Shown piece after piece: positions 1 through 6,017 of a stretch of 6,017 bases of DNA. The notes beneath the pieces were generated by a model. The model did not search any database and was not told the origin of the DNA. It worked only from the letters and a program-made list of their open reading frames with translations. The stretch comes from Pseudomonadota bacterium (GTDB lineage Bacteria; Pseudomonadota; Alphaproteobacteria; Acetobacterales; Acetobacteraceae): NCBI GenBank assembly GCA_021841985.1, contig JAKCCP010000028.1, forward strand, positions 1-6,017, read 5' to 3'. The translations under genes and the position numbers were made by a program. Numbering within the stretch: the first letter of the stretch is position 1; each line of letters begins with the position of its first letter.

Positions 1-359
1 TTGCCGCCGCTGATCGCCGGCGGGGCGGATTTGCCGCCGGCGCCCGGCGCTGGCGTGCTCGAGCGGTATTGCTTGATGTCCTGATCCTGCGCGCGTTCGA
101 GATCGGAGAGCGTCGGCTCGGTCGGGATCGGGCCCGGCCAGACATTGCCCGGCTCCGTGGTCAGCGGCGCTTCGTTGGCCGGCTGCCCCTCGACGCGGCG
201 GACATTTTCCGAGTCGCCGATCGGCAGATGCTCATCGCCGTGAAACCCGTAGGTATCGCCAAGGAAAGTGCCGAACCCCGAACATCCGGGCAGCAGCAGC
301 GCAAGGCCGAGCAGCCAGCCGCGCGGGCGCGAGAGGGAGAGGGGGGGAGAAAAGGGCAT
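1..359 (-). CDS. Small predicted lipoprotein, function unknown (3' end outside window)
   Basis: I do not recognise a named family. The frame opens with ATG at 359 and stays open for 119 codons to the left edge, so the C-terminus is missing. The N-terminus looks like a lipoprotein signal: Arg at residues 11 and 13, a hydrophobic stretch GWLLGLALLLPG, then Cys26. The lipobox is LPGC, with an unusual Pro before the Gly. The mature part is hydrophilic and rich in Pro, Gly, Asp and Glu (for example NVWPGPIPTEPTLSDLE near residues 72-88) and ends in a Pro/Ala/Gly-rich low-complexity stretch, which suggests a flexible envelope-anchored protein. The frame is open further upstream into mobB, but only a weak CTG could start it there, so ATG 359 is preferred; the ribosome binding site is weak. 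It lies 64 bases after mobB on the same strand and is probably co-transcribed. Membrane anchoring is inferred from the signal only. Confidence 0.7.
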   Translation of the reverse strand, partial: MPFSPPLSLSRPRGWLLGLALLLPGCSGFGTFLGDTYGFHGDEHLPIGDSENVRRVEGQPANEAPLTTEPGNVWPGPIPTEPTLSDLERAQDQDIKQYRSSTPAPGAGGKSAPPAISGG

Positions 360-423
360 GCGGCTGTTCTCGTCGATGCGGTGATGCGTCAGGCGATCAA
401 TGTGCCCCGCGCGCGCACGCTTC

Positions 424-936
424 TCAAGCGGATTGCGCGGGGGCGGGAAGGCCGAGATGTTGCGCCGCCCAGTGCGCGATCGTCCCCGGCGCGTCAAGCG
501 CCAGCAGCGGACGGTCGCAGCCGGGCAAGGCGGCGTCACTGGCGACGGCGACGATGTCCGGCTCCTCCGGCCAGAGCGGCGGCTTGCCGAGAGCGGGCCG
601 GAAGACCTCGATTTTCGGATACGGCGCGCGCTTGAACCCCTCCACCAGCACCAGATCGACCGGTGAGAGATGGGTGAACAGGTCGGCGAAATCCATCGCC
701 TCCCCGGCATTCTCATGCAACAGCGCCCAGCGCGTCTCGCTCGCCACCAGAACCTCATGGGCGCCGGCGGCGCGATGGCGGAAACTATCCTTGCCCGGCC
801 GGTCGAGATCGAAGCCGTGATGCGCGTGCTTGATGGTCGAGACGGTGAGGCCGCGGGCGCGAAACAGCGGCAACAGCGCGAGAAGCAGCGTCGTCTTGCC
901 GCTCCCGGACCAGCCGGCGAGGCCGAGCACCTTCAT
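424..936 (-). CDS. mobB: Molybdopterin-guanine dinucleotide biosynthesis protein B (MobB)
   Basis: MobB is a P-loop GTP-binding protein that acts with the nucleotidyltransferase MobA, which attaches GMP to molybdopterin to form the bis-MGD cofactor of DMSO-reductase-family enzymes in the cytoplasm. The 170-residue protein has the usual family length. It starts MKVLGLAGWSGSGKTTLL, with the Walker A loop at residues 8-16. The conserved segment TIKHAHHGFDLDRPGKDS follows at 34-51 and the Walker-B-like strand DLVLVEGFK at 94-102. All three are hallmarks of MobB. The ATG at 934-936 overlaps the pgsA stop codon (ATGA), so translation is probably coupled to pgsA; the upstream GGCGAGCGGCG is a modest ribosome binding site. 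No moaD, moaE or mobA is visible in the window; the partner genes must lie elsewhere. Family assignment is secure; the accessory role in MGD synthesis is known from other bacteria. Confidence 0.93.
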   Translation of the reverse strand: MKVLGLAGWSGSGKTTLLLALLPLFRARGLTVSTIKHAHHGFDLDRPGKDSFRHRAAGAHEVLVASETRWALLHENAGEAMDFADLFTHLSPVDLVLVEGFKRAPYPKIEVFRPALGKPPLWPEEPDIVAVASDAALPGCDRPLLALDAPGTIAHWAAQHLGLPAPAQSA

Positions 937-1535
937 CGCCGCTCGCCGCTCGCCGCCGGCGCCTCAGGCCCGGCGGCGTGGCGGAGGCCGGCGGTGAGGT
1001 AATCCCAGCCGGTGAACAGCGTCAGCACGGCGGCGAGCCACAGCAGCGTCTCGCCGATCACCGCGACCGGAACGAAAGCGAAGCCGAGCAGTCGCGCGCT
1101 ATCGTTGCCGGCGATCAGCGCGCCGAGGGCCGCGAGCTGCATGCCGGTCTTCCACTTGGCGAGCCGGGTCACCGGCAGGCCGACGCGGGTTGCGGCGAGA
1201 TATTCGCGGAGCCCGCTCACCAGAATCTCGCGCAGCATGATGACGATCGCGGGATAGAGGCCGAAGCGGCTGAGACGGCTGGTGCCGACCAGCATCATCA
1301 GCGCCGCGCCGACCAGGAGCTTGTCGGCGATCGGGTCGAGCATGCGCCCGAAATCCGACATCTGCCGCCAGTGCCGCGCGAGCCAGCCATCGAAATAATC
1401 GGTGATCGCGGCGGCGGCGAACAAGATCGTCGCGGCGAGATCGGCCCAAGGCAGCCGGAGCGCGAGCAGCACCACCAGCAGCGGGATCGCGGCGATCCGC
1501 GACAAGGTCAGGATATTGGGCAAATCGGTCAGCAT
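933..1535 (-). CDS. pgsA: CDP-diacylglycerol-glycerol-3-phosphate 3-phosphatidyltransferase (PgsA)
   Basis: PgsA is an inner-membrane enzyme that swaps CMP on CDP-diacylglycerol for sn-glycerol-3-phosphate, giving phosphatidylglycerol phosphate, the committed step to phosphatidylglycerol and cardiolipin. The 200-residue protein carries the complete CDP-alcohol phosphatidyltransferase signature D-x2-DG-x2-AR-x8-G-x3-D-x3-D: Asp46, Asp49-Gly50, Ala53-Arg54, Gly63, Asp67 and Asp71. These aspartates bind the catalytic metals in the family. The start LPNILTLSRI is typical of PgsA. Hydrophobic segments around residues 13-30, 33-46, 73-85, 90-107, 130-145 and 150-178 fit a six-helix membrane protein. 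A short hydrophilic Ala/Pro-rich tail follows. The ATG lies 12 bases after the uvrC stop and lacks a clear Shine-Dalgarno (the preceding bases are pyrimidine-rich), so coupling to uvrC translation is plausible. The uvrC-pgsA neighbourhood is common in proteobacteria, including E. coli. All key residues are present. Confidence 0.95.
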   Translation of the reverse strand: MLTDLPNILTLSRIAAIPLLVVLLALRLPWADLAATILFAAAAITDYFDGWLARHWRQMSDFGRMLDPIADKLLVGAALMMLVGTSRLSRFGLYPAIVIMLREILVSGLREYLAATRVGLPVTRLAKWKTGMQLAALGALIAGNDSARLLGFAFVPVAVIGETLLWLAAVLTLFTGWDYLTAGLRHAAGPEAPAASGERR

Positions 1536-1547
1536 GGGAGGGCCAAA

Positions 1548-3554
1548 CTAGCCTTTCCGCCGTGGCGGGGAAATGTCTTCGAGCCGCGCGCCGGGATTAA
1601 AATGCGCGTAAAGCCGCCGCGCGGTGGCGCGGTTGATCCCGGGCGCCGCCTCGAGATCGGCGAGCCCGGCCTGCTTGACGCCGCGCGCCGAGCCGAAATG
1701 ATTGAGCAGCGCGCGCTTCCTCGCAGCCCCGATCCCGGAGACCTCGTCGAGTTCGCTCCGGATCAGGCGTTTCGCGCGCCCGGCGCGGTGCGTCGTGATG
1801 GCGAAACGATGCGCCTCGTCGCGGAGCCGCTGGAGGTAATAAAGCACCGGGTCGCGCGGCGGCAATTGCATCGGCGCATGGCCGGCGCGGTGGAACCATT
1901 CCCGCCCGGCGTCACGATCCGGCCCCTTGGCGATCGCGATCACCGGAAGCGCGCCGAGGCCGAGGGCGTCGAGCACCGCGAGCGCGCTCGAAAGCTGCCC
2001 GGCGCCGCCATCGATGAGCAGGAGATCGGGGCGGCTGGCGGCGGCGTCTTCGGCGTCGGCCGCGGCGAGGCGGGCGAAGCGCCGCTCCAGCATCTCGCGC
2101 AGCATGGCGAAATCATCGCCCGGGGTGATCGGGCCGCGAATGGCGAATTTGCGATAGGCGGATTTCTCGAACCCCTCGGGCCCGGCGACGATCATCACCC
2201 CATAGGGGCTGGTGCCCATGATATGGCTGTTGTCATAGACCTCGATCCGGCGCGGCGGCGCGGGGAGAGCGAAGGTCCGCGCGAGCCCCTCGCGCAGCAC
2301 CGCCTGCCCGGCGGCCTCGGCGAGACGGCGCTCCAGCGCCTCGCGCGCGTTCATCCGGGCGAGATCCAGGACCGCCCGCTTTTCGCCCCGCCGCGGCACC
2401 GCGAGCGTGACCTTCCGCCCCGCTTTCAAGCCCCCCGCTTTCAAGTCCCCCGCTTTCAAGCCCCCCGCTTTCAAGTCCCGGGCTTTCAGGTTCAGCGCCT
2501 CGGCGATCAGCGCCGGCTCGGGGACCGCGTCACTGAGCAGGATTTGCGGCGGCGGCGGCTTGTCGTCGTAGAACTGGGCGATGAAGGCGGCGAGCACGGC
2601 GCCGATTTCGTCGTTTTGCGCATGATTCGGGAAAAAGGCGCGGTTGCCGTTGTTGTGGCCGCCGCGGATGAAAAACACCTGGATCGCGGTCTGCCCGGCG
2701 GTCTGCCAGGCGCCGATGACATCGGCGTCGCCGAGCGCCGCGGGATTGATGGCGCCGTGGCCCTGCACCTGGGTGAGGCCGCGGATGCGGTCGCGCAGCA
2801 TCGCCGCGCGCTCGAAATCCAGCGCCGCCGCCGCCGCCTCCATCTCGGCGGCGAGCTGGCGCTGGATCTGGAGGCCGGCGCCGCCGAGAAAGGCCTTCGC
2901 CTGCTCGACCAGCGCGGCATAATCCTCGGCGCTGATCCGCCCGACGCAAGGCGCGCTACAGCGCCGGATCTGATGAAGGAGGCAAGGCCGGGCGCGATGG
3001 GCGAACACGGTATCGGCGCAGCTTCGCAGCAAAAACACCCGCTGCAATTCGGTGAGCGTCTGATCGACCGACCACGCCGAGGCGAACGGCCCCCAATAAC
3101 TCCCGCGCCGTGTCTGGGCGCCGCGATGCTTGGTGATCTGGGGAAAGGGGTGGTCCTCGGTCAGCAGCAGCCAGGGATAGGATTTGTCGTCGCGGAGCAC
3201 GATGTTGTAGCGCGGCTTCAGGCGCTTGATCAGCGTCGCTTCCAGAAGCAGCGCCTCGGCCTCGCTATGGGTGACGATGATCTCCAGCGACGCGGTCTCG
3301 GCAACCATCCGCCGCAGCCGCTCAGGGAGGCGCGCCGCCTGGAGATAGGCCGGCACCCGCTTTTTGAGGCTACGCGCCTTGCCGATATAGAGCGCGTTGC
3401 CGCGGCCATCGAGCATCCGATAGACCCCCGGCGCTTCCGGCAGCGTCGCGATCGCGGCGGTAATCACCCCCGCCCCGCCGGGGCTGGGCGGGGGGCTGGG
3501 CGTGGGGCTGGGCGCGGCGGCGCGTGGCCGAGCGGGAGGGGGCGGTTCCGACAC
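1548..3554 (-). CDS. uvrC: UvrABC excision nuclease subunit C (UvrC)
   Basis: UvrC makes both incisions flanking a lesion in nucleotide excision repair after UvrA and UvrB have marked it. Numbered from GTG 3554 (668 residues; E. coli has 610), the domains are: a Pro/Ala-rich N-terminus at about 3-29; the GIY-YIG nuclease that makes the 3' cut at about 40-118 (GVY 43-45, Tyr56-Ile-Gly-Lys, Arg66, Glu105); Cys179, 191, 199 and 203 with spacing 12-8-4, matching the E. coli iron-sulfur ligands; the UVR motif at about 231-263 ([14 protein letters not shown]) for UvrB contact; the RNase H-like nuclease that makes the 5' cut, with Asp441 (VYDNSHIMG), Asp515 (LLIDGGAG) and His582 (DEAHRFA); and tandem helix-hairpin-helix motifs at about 603-651. 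A pentapeptide repeat sits at 356-379. The frame extends to ATG 3710 (720 residues), but the extra 52 residues resemble no UvrC, use rare codons (ACA three times, TTA, AGA) and contain a DnaA box. A third option is GTG 3467, just before the GIY-YIG domain. Function is secure; the start is not. Confidence 0.96.
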   Translation of the reverse strand: MSEPPPPARPRAAAPSPTPSPPPSPGGAGVITAAIATLPEAPGVYRMLDGRGNALYIGKARSLKKRVPAYLQAARLPERLRRMVAETASLEIIVTHSEAEALLLEATLIKRLKPRYNIVLRDDKSYPWLLLTEDHPFPQITKHRGAQTRRGSYWGPFASAWSVDQTLTELQRVFLLRSCADTVFAHRARPCLLHQIRRCSAPCVGRISAEDYAALVEQAKAFLGGAGLQIQRQLAAEMEAAAAALDFERAAMLRDRIRGLTQVQGHGAINPAALGDADVIGAWQTAGQTAIQVFFIRGGHNNGNRAFFPNHAQNDEIGAVLAAFIAQFYDDKPPPPQILLSDAVPEPALIAEALNLKARDLKAGGLKAGDLKAGGLKAGRKVTLAVPRRGEKRAVLDLARMNAREALERRLAEAAGQAVLREGLARTFALPAPPRRIEVYDNSHIMGTSPYGVMIVAGPEGFEKSAYRKFAIRGPITPGDDFAMLREMLERRFARLAAADAEDAAASRPDLLLIDGGAGQLSSALAVLDALGLGALPVIAIAKGPDRDAGREWFHRAGHAPMQLPPRDPVLYYLQRLRDEAHRFAITTHRAGRAKRLIRSELDEVSGIGAARKRALLNHFGSARGVKQAGLADLEAAPGINRATARRLYAHFNPGARLEDISPPRRKG
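2418..2489 (-). repeat. 15-bp tandem repeat inside uvrC encoding LKAG pentapeptides
   Basis: On the plus strand the unit is CGCTTTCAAG followed by five C-rich bases. Copies begin at 2421, 2436, 2451 and 2466, with a diverged copy (GGCTTTCAGG) at 2481. The spacer alternates between CCCCC and TCCCC, so the array reads as a 30-bp duplication built on an older 15-bp unit. Translated in uvrC it gives [24 protein letters not shown]. Because the unit is a multiple of three, copy changes keep the frame. The array lies in the linker between the UVR region and the RNase H-like nuclease domain, where length changes are likely tolerated. Confidence 0.93.
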
Positions 3555-3650
3555 CGCTTGGGGATAGGCGCTGGCCCGCGCGCGCTCAAGACCCAAGCCG
3601 GGTCTGCCGCCGAGGGTTGTGAGGCGCTGGCGCGGCGCCGCCGCGCGGCT

Positions 3651-3659
3651 TGTGGATAA
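3651..3659 (-). promoter_or_regulatory. Consensus DnaA box (TTATCCACA) upstream of uvrC
   Basis: The minus strand reads TTATCCACA from 3659 down to 3651, identical to the strongest E. coli DnaA-binding 9-mer. It sits about 97 bases upstream of the preferred uvrC GTG start and about 50 bases inside the alternative ATG 3710 frame. A weaker related sequence (TGCCCACAA on the minus strand) lies a few bases further upstream. A-T-rich 9-mers are rare by chance in such GC-rich DNA. DnaA binding and regulation of uvrC are inferred only. Confidence 0.45.
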
Positions 3660-3715
3660 GTTTGTGGGCAGAGCGCCCCGGACCGGCGCGGAATGCCCGG
3701 TTTCCGCCATTCGGT

Positions 3716-3775
3716 AAAATCAGCCCGATCGCGCGGATATAGATTAATCCATTGATTTTATTGAATTCTATCACC
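3716..3775. promoter_or_regulatory. A+T-rich intergenic island, probable promoter region
   Basis: This is the only strongly A+T-rich stretch in the window (for example ATTGATTTTATTGAATTCTA at 3751-3770), lying between the divergent uvrC and debranching-enzyme genes. Toward uvrC a poor sigma-70-like pair can be drawn on the minus strand: TTCAAT at 3765-3760, 18 bases, TATATC at 3741-3736. Matches to consensus are only three and four of six. I see no better pair on the plus strand. Composition and position support a promoter more than the hexamers do. Confidence 0.35.
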
Positions 3776-3816
3776 GGGAGCGCGTGAGGTTTTTAACGTC
3801 GCTCGCCACGGCCTTG

Positions 3817-3881
3817 GAAATCTTGAGGATTTCTCCCGCGGTGGACAATCGCCACCGGCCAGCCGGGGCAAGGCCGCTGGC
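3817..3881. other. Three consecutive short perfect inverted repeats
   Basis: Three 6-bp perfect stems follow one another almost without gaps: GAAATC (3817-3822) with GATTTC (3828-3833) and a 5-base loop; CGGTGG (3839-3844) with CCACCG (3852-3857) and a 7-base loop; GCCAGC (3858-3863) with GCTGGC (3876-3881) and a 12-base interior. None is followed by a T-run, so they do not look like rho-independent terminators. They could form a structured leader of either divergent transcript, but short GC stems arise easily in DNA of this composition. Confidence 0.25.
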
Positions 3882-4003
3882 GCCGTGGTGCCTCTACTCA
3901 GGCGCGCATTTCTTCCGCCGCGGAACCTCGGGATCGCGTTCCCGGGAGCCGGCGATGCGTGCCGGCCATCACTAATCCGCGGGATCGCCGACCGAAGCCG
4001 CGC

Positions 4004-4020
4004 CCCGGCGTGGCGCCGGG
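4004..4020. other. GC-rich hairpin upstream of the debranching-enzyme gene
   Basis: CCCGGCG (4004-4010) and CGCCGGG (4014-4020) form a perfect 7-bp stem with a 3-base loop (TGG). No T-tract follows on either strand, so it is not a typical intrinsic terminator. It lies about 134 bases before the ATG at 4155 and could be in the 5' leader of that gene or be a chance palindrome. Confidence 0.3.
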
Positions 4021-4154
4021 CCATCCCTCCGTGACAAGCCGCCGAAAGCCATGCAGAAATTCGTCTGCCATCAGAGGAGCACGATCGCCATGCGCAGGAT
4101 CGAGGATCAGGGTGCCATGCCAAATCGCCGTGGCGGTCGCGTTCGGCGGCGCGC

Positions 4155-6017
4155 ATGACCACGGCCGAGCCGCCGCCGGCGCGTGAGCCGCTTCGCCTGC
4201 ATGCCCTCAAACGCGGCGATACCTTCATCGTCAGCGACCCCCTCGGCGACATCCTCGGCGACGGCGACGGATTGTTCGACGACGACACCCGGCTTTTGTC
4301 ACGCTTCCGGCTGCTTTTGGGCGACACCACGCCGTCCCTCCTCAGCACCGCGATCAGTCACGACAATGTTTTTTTCACCGCCAATATGTCGAACCGGCCG
4401 CTGCCGCCGCTCGGCGGGCATCCGCTGCCGGAAGGGGTGATCCATATCGAACGCCGCCGCTTCCTCTGGCGGCGGCATCTCTATGAGCAATTGCAGTTCA
4501 CCAATTATGGCGAGACCCCGGCGGTGGTGCCGCTGGTGTTGCTGTTCGAGGCCGATTTCCGCGACATGTTCGAGGTCCGCGGCAGCCATCGCGACGTCCG
4601 TGGCGATATGCGCGAGCCCGAATTGCAGGAGGCGGCGGTGCGCTTCGCCTATCGCGGCCTCGACGGGGTGGAACGGCAATCCCTGATCGCGTTCTCGGCC
4701 CGGCCGGGCGCGCTCGCTGCCGGCCGGGCGGAGTTCCACGTCGATCTCGCGCCGGCCGGCGGCGCCACACTCCATCTCGCGATCGGCCCGGGGGACGAGC
4801 CGTCGCCGTCGCCGGCGCGGTTTCGCGCCGCCGCCGCGCAAGCGCGGGCCACCATGTGGCGCGAACGCCGCCGCGCCGCGCGGCTCGCGACGCCGACCCG
4901 CCTCTTCAACGCCTGGATCGACCGCTCGGCCGCCGATCTCGCGCTCCTCACCACCGAACTGCCGACCGGCCCCTACCCTTACGCCGGCATCCCCTGGTTC
5001 TCGACCACCTTCGGGCGCGATGCCATCGTCACCGCCTTGCAGACGCTCTGGCTCGACCCGCGCCTCGCCCAGGGCGTGCTCGCCTTCCTCGCCAAGAACC
5101 AGGCGACCGAAACCTCGGCGTTTCGCGATGCCGAGCCGGGCAAAATCATGCACGAGGCGCGCAAGGGCGAGATGACCGCGCTCGGCGAATTGCCGTTCGG
5201 TCATTATTACGGCGGCGTCGATACCACGCCGCTGTTTCTCATCCTCGCCGGCGCCTATGCCGCGCGGAGCGGCGATCTCGGCTTCATCGCGACCCTTTGG
5301 CCGGCGCTGCTCGCCGCCCTCGGCTGGATCGAGCGCAGCGCCGATCAGCACCCGGACGGGTTTCTCGCCTATGCCCGCGGCGCCGCGAGCGGGCTCGCCA
5401 ATCAGGGCTGGAAGGATAGCGAGGATTCGGTGTTCCACGCCGATGGCCGCTTTCCCGAGGGGCCGATCGCCCTGGTCGAGGTTCAGGGCTACGTCTTCGC
5501 CGCCCTCGGCGCCATGGCCGATCTCGCCGAGCGGCGCGGCGAGACGGCGCGCGCCGAACAATGGCGGGCCCGCGCCGCGGCCTTGCGCCGGGCGGTCGAG
5601 GCCAAATTCTGGATGCCGGAGGCCGGCAGCTACGGCATCGCCATCGACGGCGCCGGCGAACTCTGCCGGGTGCAGACCTCCAACGCCGGCCAGATCCTGT
5701 TCTCCGGCCTGCCGGCGCCGGAACGCGCCGCCCGCGTCGCCCGCCATCTCCAGGCGCCGCGCTTCGACAGCGGCTGGGGCATCCGCACCCTGGCGCGCGG
5801 CGCGCCGCGGTTCAACCCGATGTCCTACCATAACGGCTCGGTCTGGCCGCATGATACCGCGCTCTGCGTCGCCGGGCTCGCGCGCTACGGCCTGCAAGAA
5901 GCGGTTTTGCAGTTCACCGGGCAGATGTTCGAGGCGGCCGTCCATTTCGACATGCGGCTGCCCGAACTCTTCTGCGGCTTCCCGCGCGCGCCAGGGGAGG
6001 CGCCGATCGCCTACCCC
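4155..6017 (+). CDS. Glycogen debranching-type protein (amylo-alpha-1,6-glucosidase family), 3' end outside window
   Basis: The 621 codons visible run off the right edge; related proteins are, from memory, roughly 700-740 residues, so about 100 are missing. Residues about 15-215 match the N-terminal domain of bacterial debranching-enzyme-like proteins (LKRGDTFIVSDPLGDI, DDDTRLLSRF, FEADFRDMFEVRG). From about 250 comes the amylo-alpha-1,6-glucosidase catalytic region, expected to be an (alpha/alpha)6 barrel: GIPWFSTTFGRDAIVTALQT (278-297), KIMHEARKGEM (330-340), FGHYYGGVDTTPLF (348-361), NQGWKDSEDSVFHADG (416-431), SNAGQILFSGL (509-519), NPMSYHNGSVWPHD (554-567) and LPELFCGFPR (602-611). There is no signal peptide or membrane segment, so it is probably cytosolic. 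The likely role is hydrolysis of alpha-1,6 branches in glycogen or related glucans; the substrate has not been shown by anything here. ATG 4155 is the only good start (the upstream frame has only CTG or ATT back to a stop at 4032); the Shine-Dalgarno is weak (GGCGGC). It is transcribed divergently from uvrC. Residues within motifs look intact. Confidence 0.92.
   Translation, partial: MTTAEPPPAREPLRLHALKRGDTFIVSDPLGDILGDGDGLFDDDTRLLSRFRLLLGDTTPSLLSTAISHDNVFFTANMSNRPLPPLGGHPLPEGVIHIERRRFLWRRHLYEQLQFTNYGETPAVVPLVLLFEADFRDMFEVRGSHRDVRGDMREPELQEAAVRFAYRGLDGVERQSLIAFSARPGALAAGRAEFHVDLAPAGGATLHLAIGPGDEPSPSPARFRAAAAQARATMWRERRRAARLATPTRLFNAWIDRSAADLALLTTELPTGPYPYAGIPWFSTTFGRDAIVTALQTLWLDPRLAQGVLAFLAKNQATETSAFRDAEPGKIMHEARKGEMTALGELPFGHYYGGVDTTPLFLILAGAYAARSGDLGFIATLWPALLAALGWIERSADQHPDGFLAYARGAASGLANQGWKDSEDSVFHADGRFPEGPIALVEVQGYVFAALGAMADLAERRGETARAEQWRARAAALRRAVEAKFWMPEAGSYGIAIDGAGELCRVQTSNAGQILFSGLPAPERAARVARHLQAPRFDSGWGIRTLARGAPRFNPMSYHNGSVWPHDTALCVAGLARYGLQEAVLQFTGQMFEAAVHFDMRLPELFCGFPRAPGEAPIAYP

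Larger units (their letters stand above)
3711..4154. other. Divergent intergenic region without a convincing gene
   Basis: This 444-base stretch separates the minus-strand uvrC cluster from the plus-strand debranching-enzyme gene. No frame in it matches a family I know. It holds the A+T-rich island at its left end, a run of short hairpins at 3817-3881, a GC-rich hairpin at 4004-4020, and short open frames. Two minus-strand pieces look protein-like: a 57-codon frame with ATG at 4071 and stop at 3898-3900, and an open tail at 3774-3848 ending in a stop at 3771-3773. A plus-strand frame of 22 or 35 codons ends in the start codon of the downstream gene. The DNA around 4051-4140 is less GC-rich than the flanking genes. 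It could be long regulatory DNA, decayed coding sequence or both. Confidence 0.6.

Noticed and set aside
1..359. Direct translation of the left end on the plus strand (188-codon frame from 69)
   Set aside because: It crosses the lipoprotein signal region and mobB in antisense and yields an Arg/Ala-rich product typical of shadow frames.
978..3659. 893-codon open frame on the plus strand opposite pgsA and uvrC
   Set aside because: It is antisense to two genes with intact catalytic motifs. Its product is Arg/Gly/Glu/Pro-rich with no recognisable domain, and long stop-free antisense frames are expected from strong G/C codon bias.
3586..3774. 62-codon minus-strand frame overlapping the 5' part of uvrC
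   Set aside because: It is out of frame with uvrC, has no Shine-Dalgarno and its second half is a shadow of the uvrC upstream frame.
3922..3943. GGAAC and GTTCC inverted repeat, considered as an SOS (LexA) box for uvrC
   Set aside because: The alphaproteobacterial LexA site is a direct repeat GTTC-N7-GTTC; here the half-sites are inverted with 11 bases between, and it lies several hundred bases from uvrC. I found no proper LexA box upstream of uvrC.
3784..3975. 63-codon plus-strand frame with GTG start
   Set aside because: The only purine-rich motif (GGGAG, 3776-3780) is just 3 bases from the GTG, the product resembles nothing known, and the sequence is covered by hairpins. It is not supported as a gene.
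3758..4348. 196-codon minus-strand frame across the intergenic region
   Set aside because: It starts inside the debranching-enzyme gene on the opposite strand, has no ribosome binding site and gives a Ser/Arg/Pro-rich product with no family resemblance.
4299..5945. 548-codon minus-strand frame opposite the debranching-enzyme gene
   Set aside because: The plus-strand reading shows a continuous series of debranching-family motifs over the same bases; the antisense product is low-complexity and unrecognisable.

Overview
The window looks like a piece of chromosome from a GC-rich alphaproteobacterium, most likely of the Acetobacteraceae/Rhodospirillales type. I base this on the strong G/C preference at third codon positions, the uvrC-pgsA pair followed by a molybdenum-cofactor gene, and the resemblance of the debranching-enzyme-like protein to alphaproteobacterial forms. 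The taxonomic call is inference; there is no rRNA or other marker here.

Layout. Positions 1-3554 (possibly to 3710) hold a tightly packed minus-strand cluster read right to left: uvrC (UvrABC excision nuclease subunit C), a 12-base gap, pgsA (CDP-diacylglycerol-glycerol-3-phosphate 3-phosphatidyltransferase), a 4-base ATGA overlap, mobB (molybdopterin-guanine dinucleotide biosynthesis GTPase), a 64-base gap, and the first 119 codons of a small predicted lipoprotein that runs off the left edge. The spacing suggests one transcript. The products serve unrelated jobs: DNA repair, anionic phospholipid synthesis, Mo-cofactor maturation and an unknown envelope protein. This is a housekeeping operon rather than a dedicated pathway.

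Positions 3711-4154 are a divergent intergenic region. It holds an A+T-rich island, several short perfect hairpins, short reading frames that may be gene remnants, and, just to its left, a perfect DnaA-box 9-mer upstream of the preferred uvrC start. From 4155 to the right edge, on the plus strand, runs a 621-codon 5' part of a glycogen-debranching-type (amylo-alpha-1,6-glucosidase) protein.

The core genes are ordinary. The points worth a second look are a 15-bp tandem repeat inside uvrC coding for (x)LKAG pentapeptides, the DnaA box next to uvrC, the uncertain uvrC start, and the possibly decayed coding material in the intergenic region. I found no transposase, CRISPR array, tRNA or rRNA and no evidence of an unknown multi-gene system.
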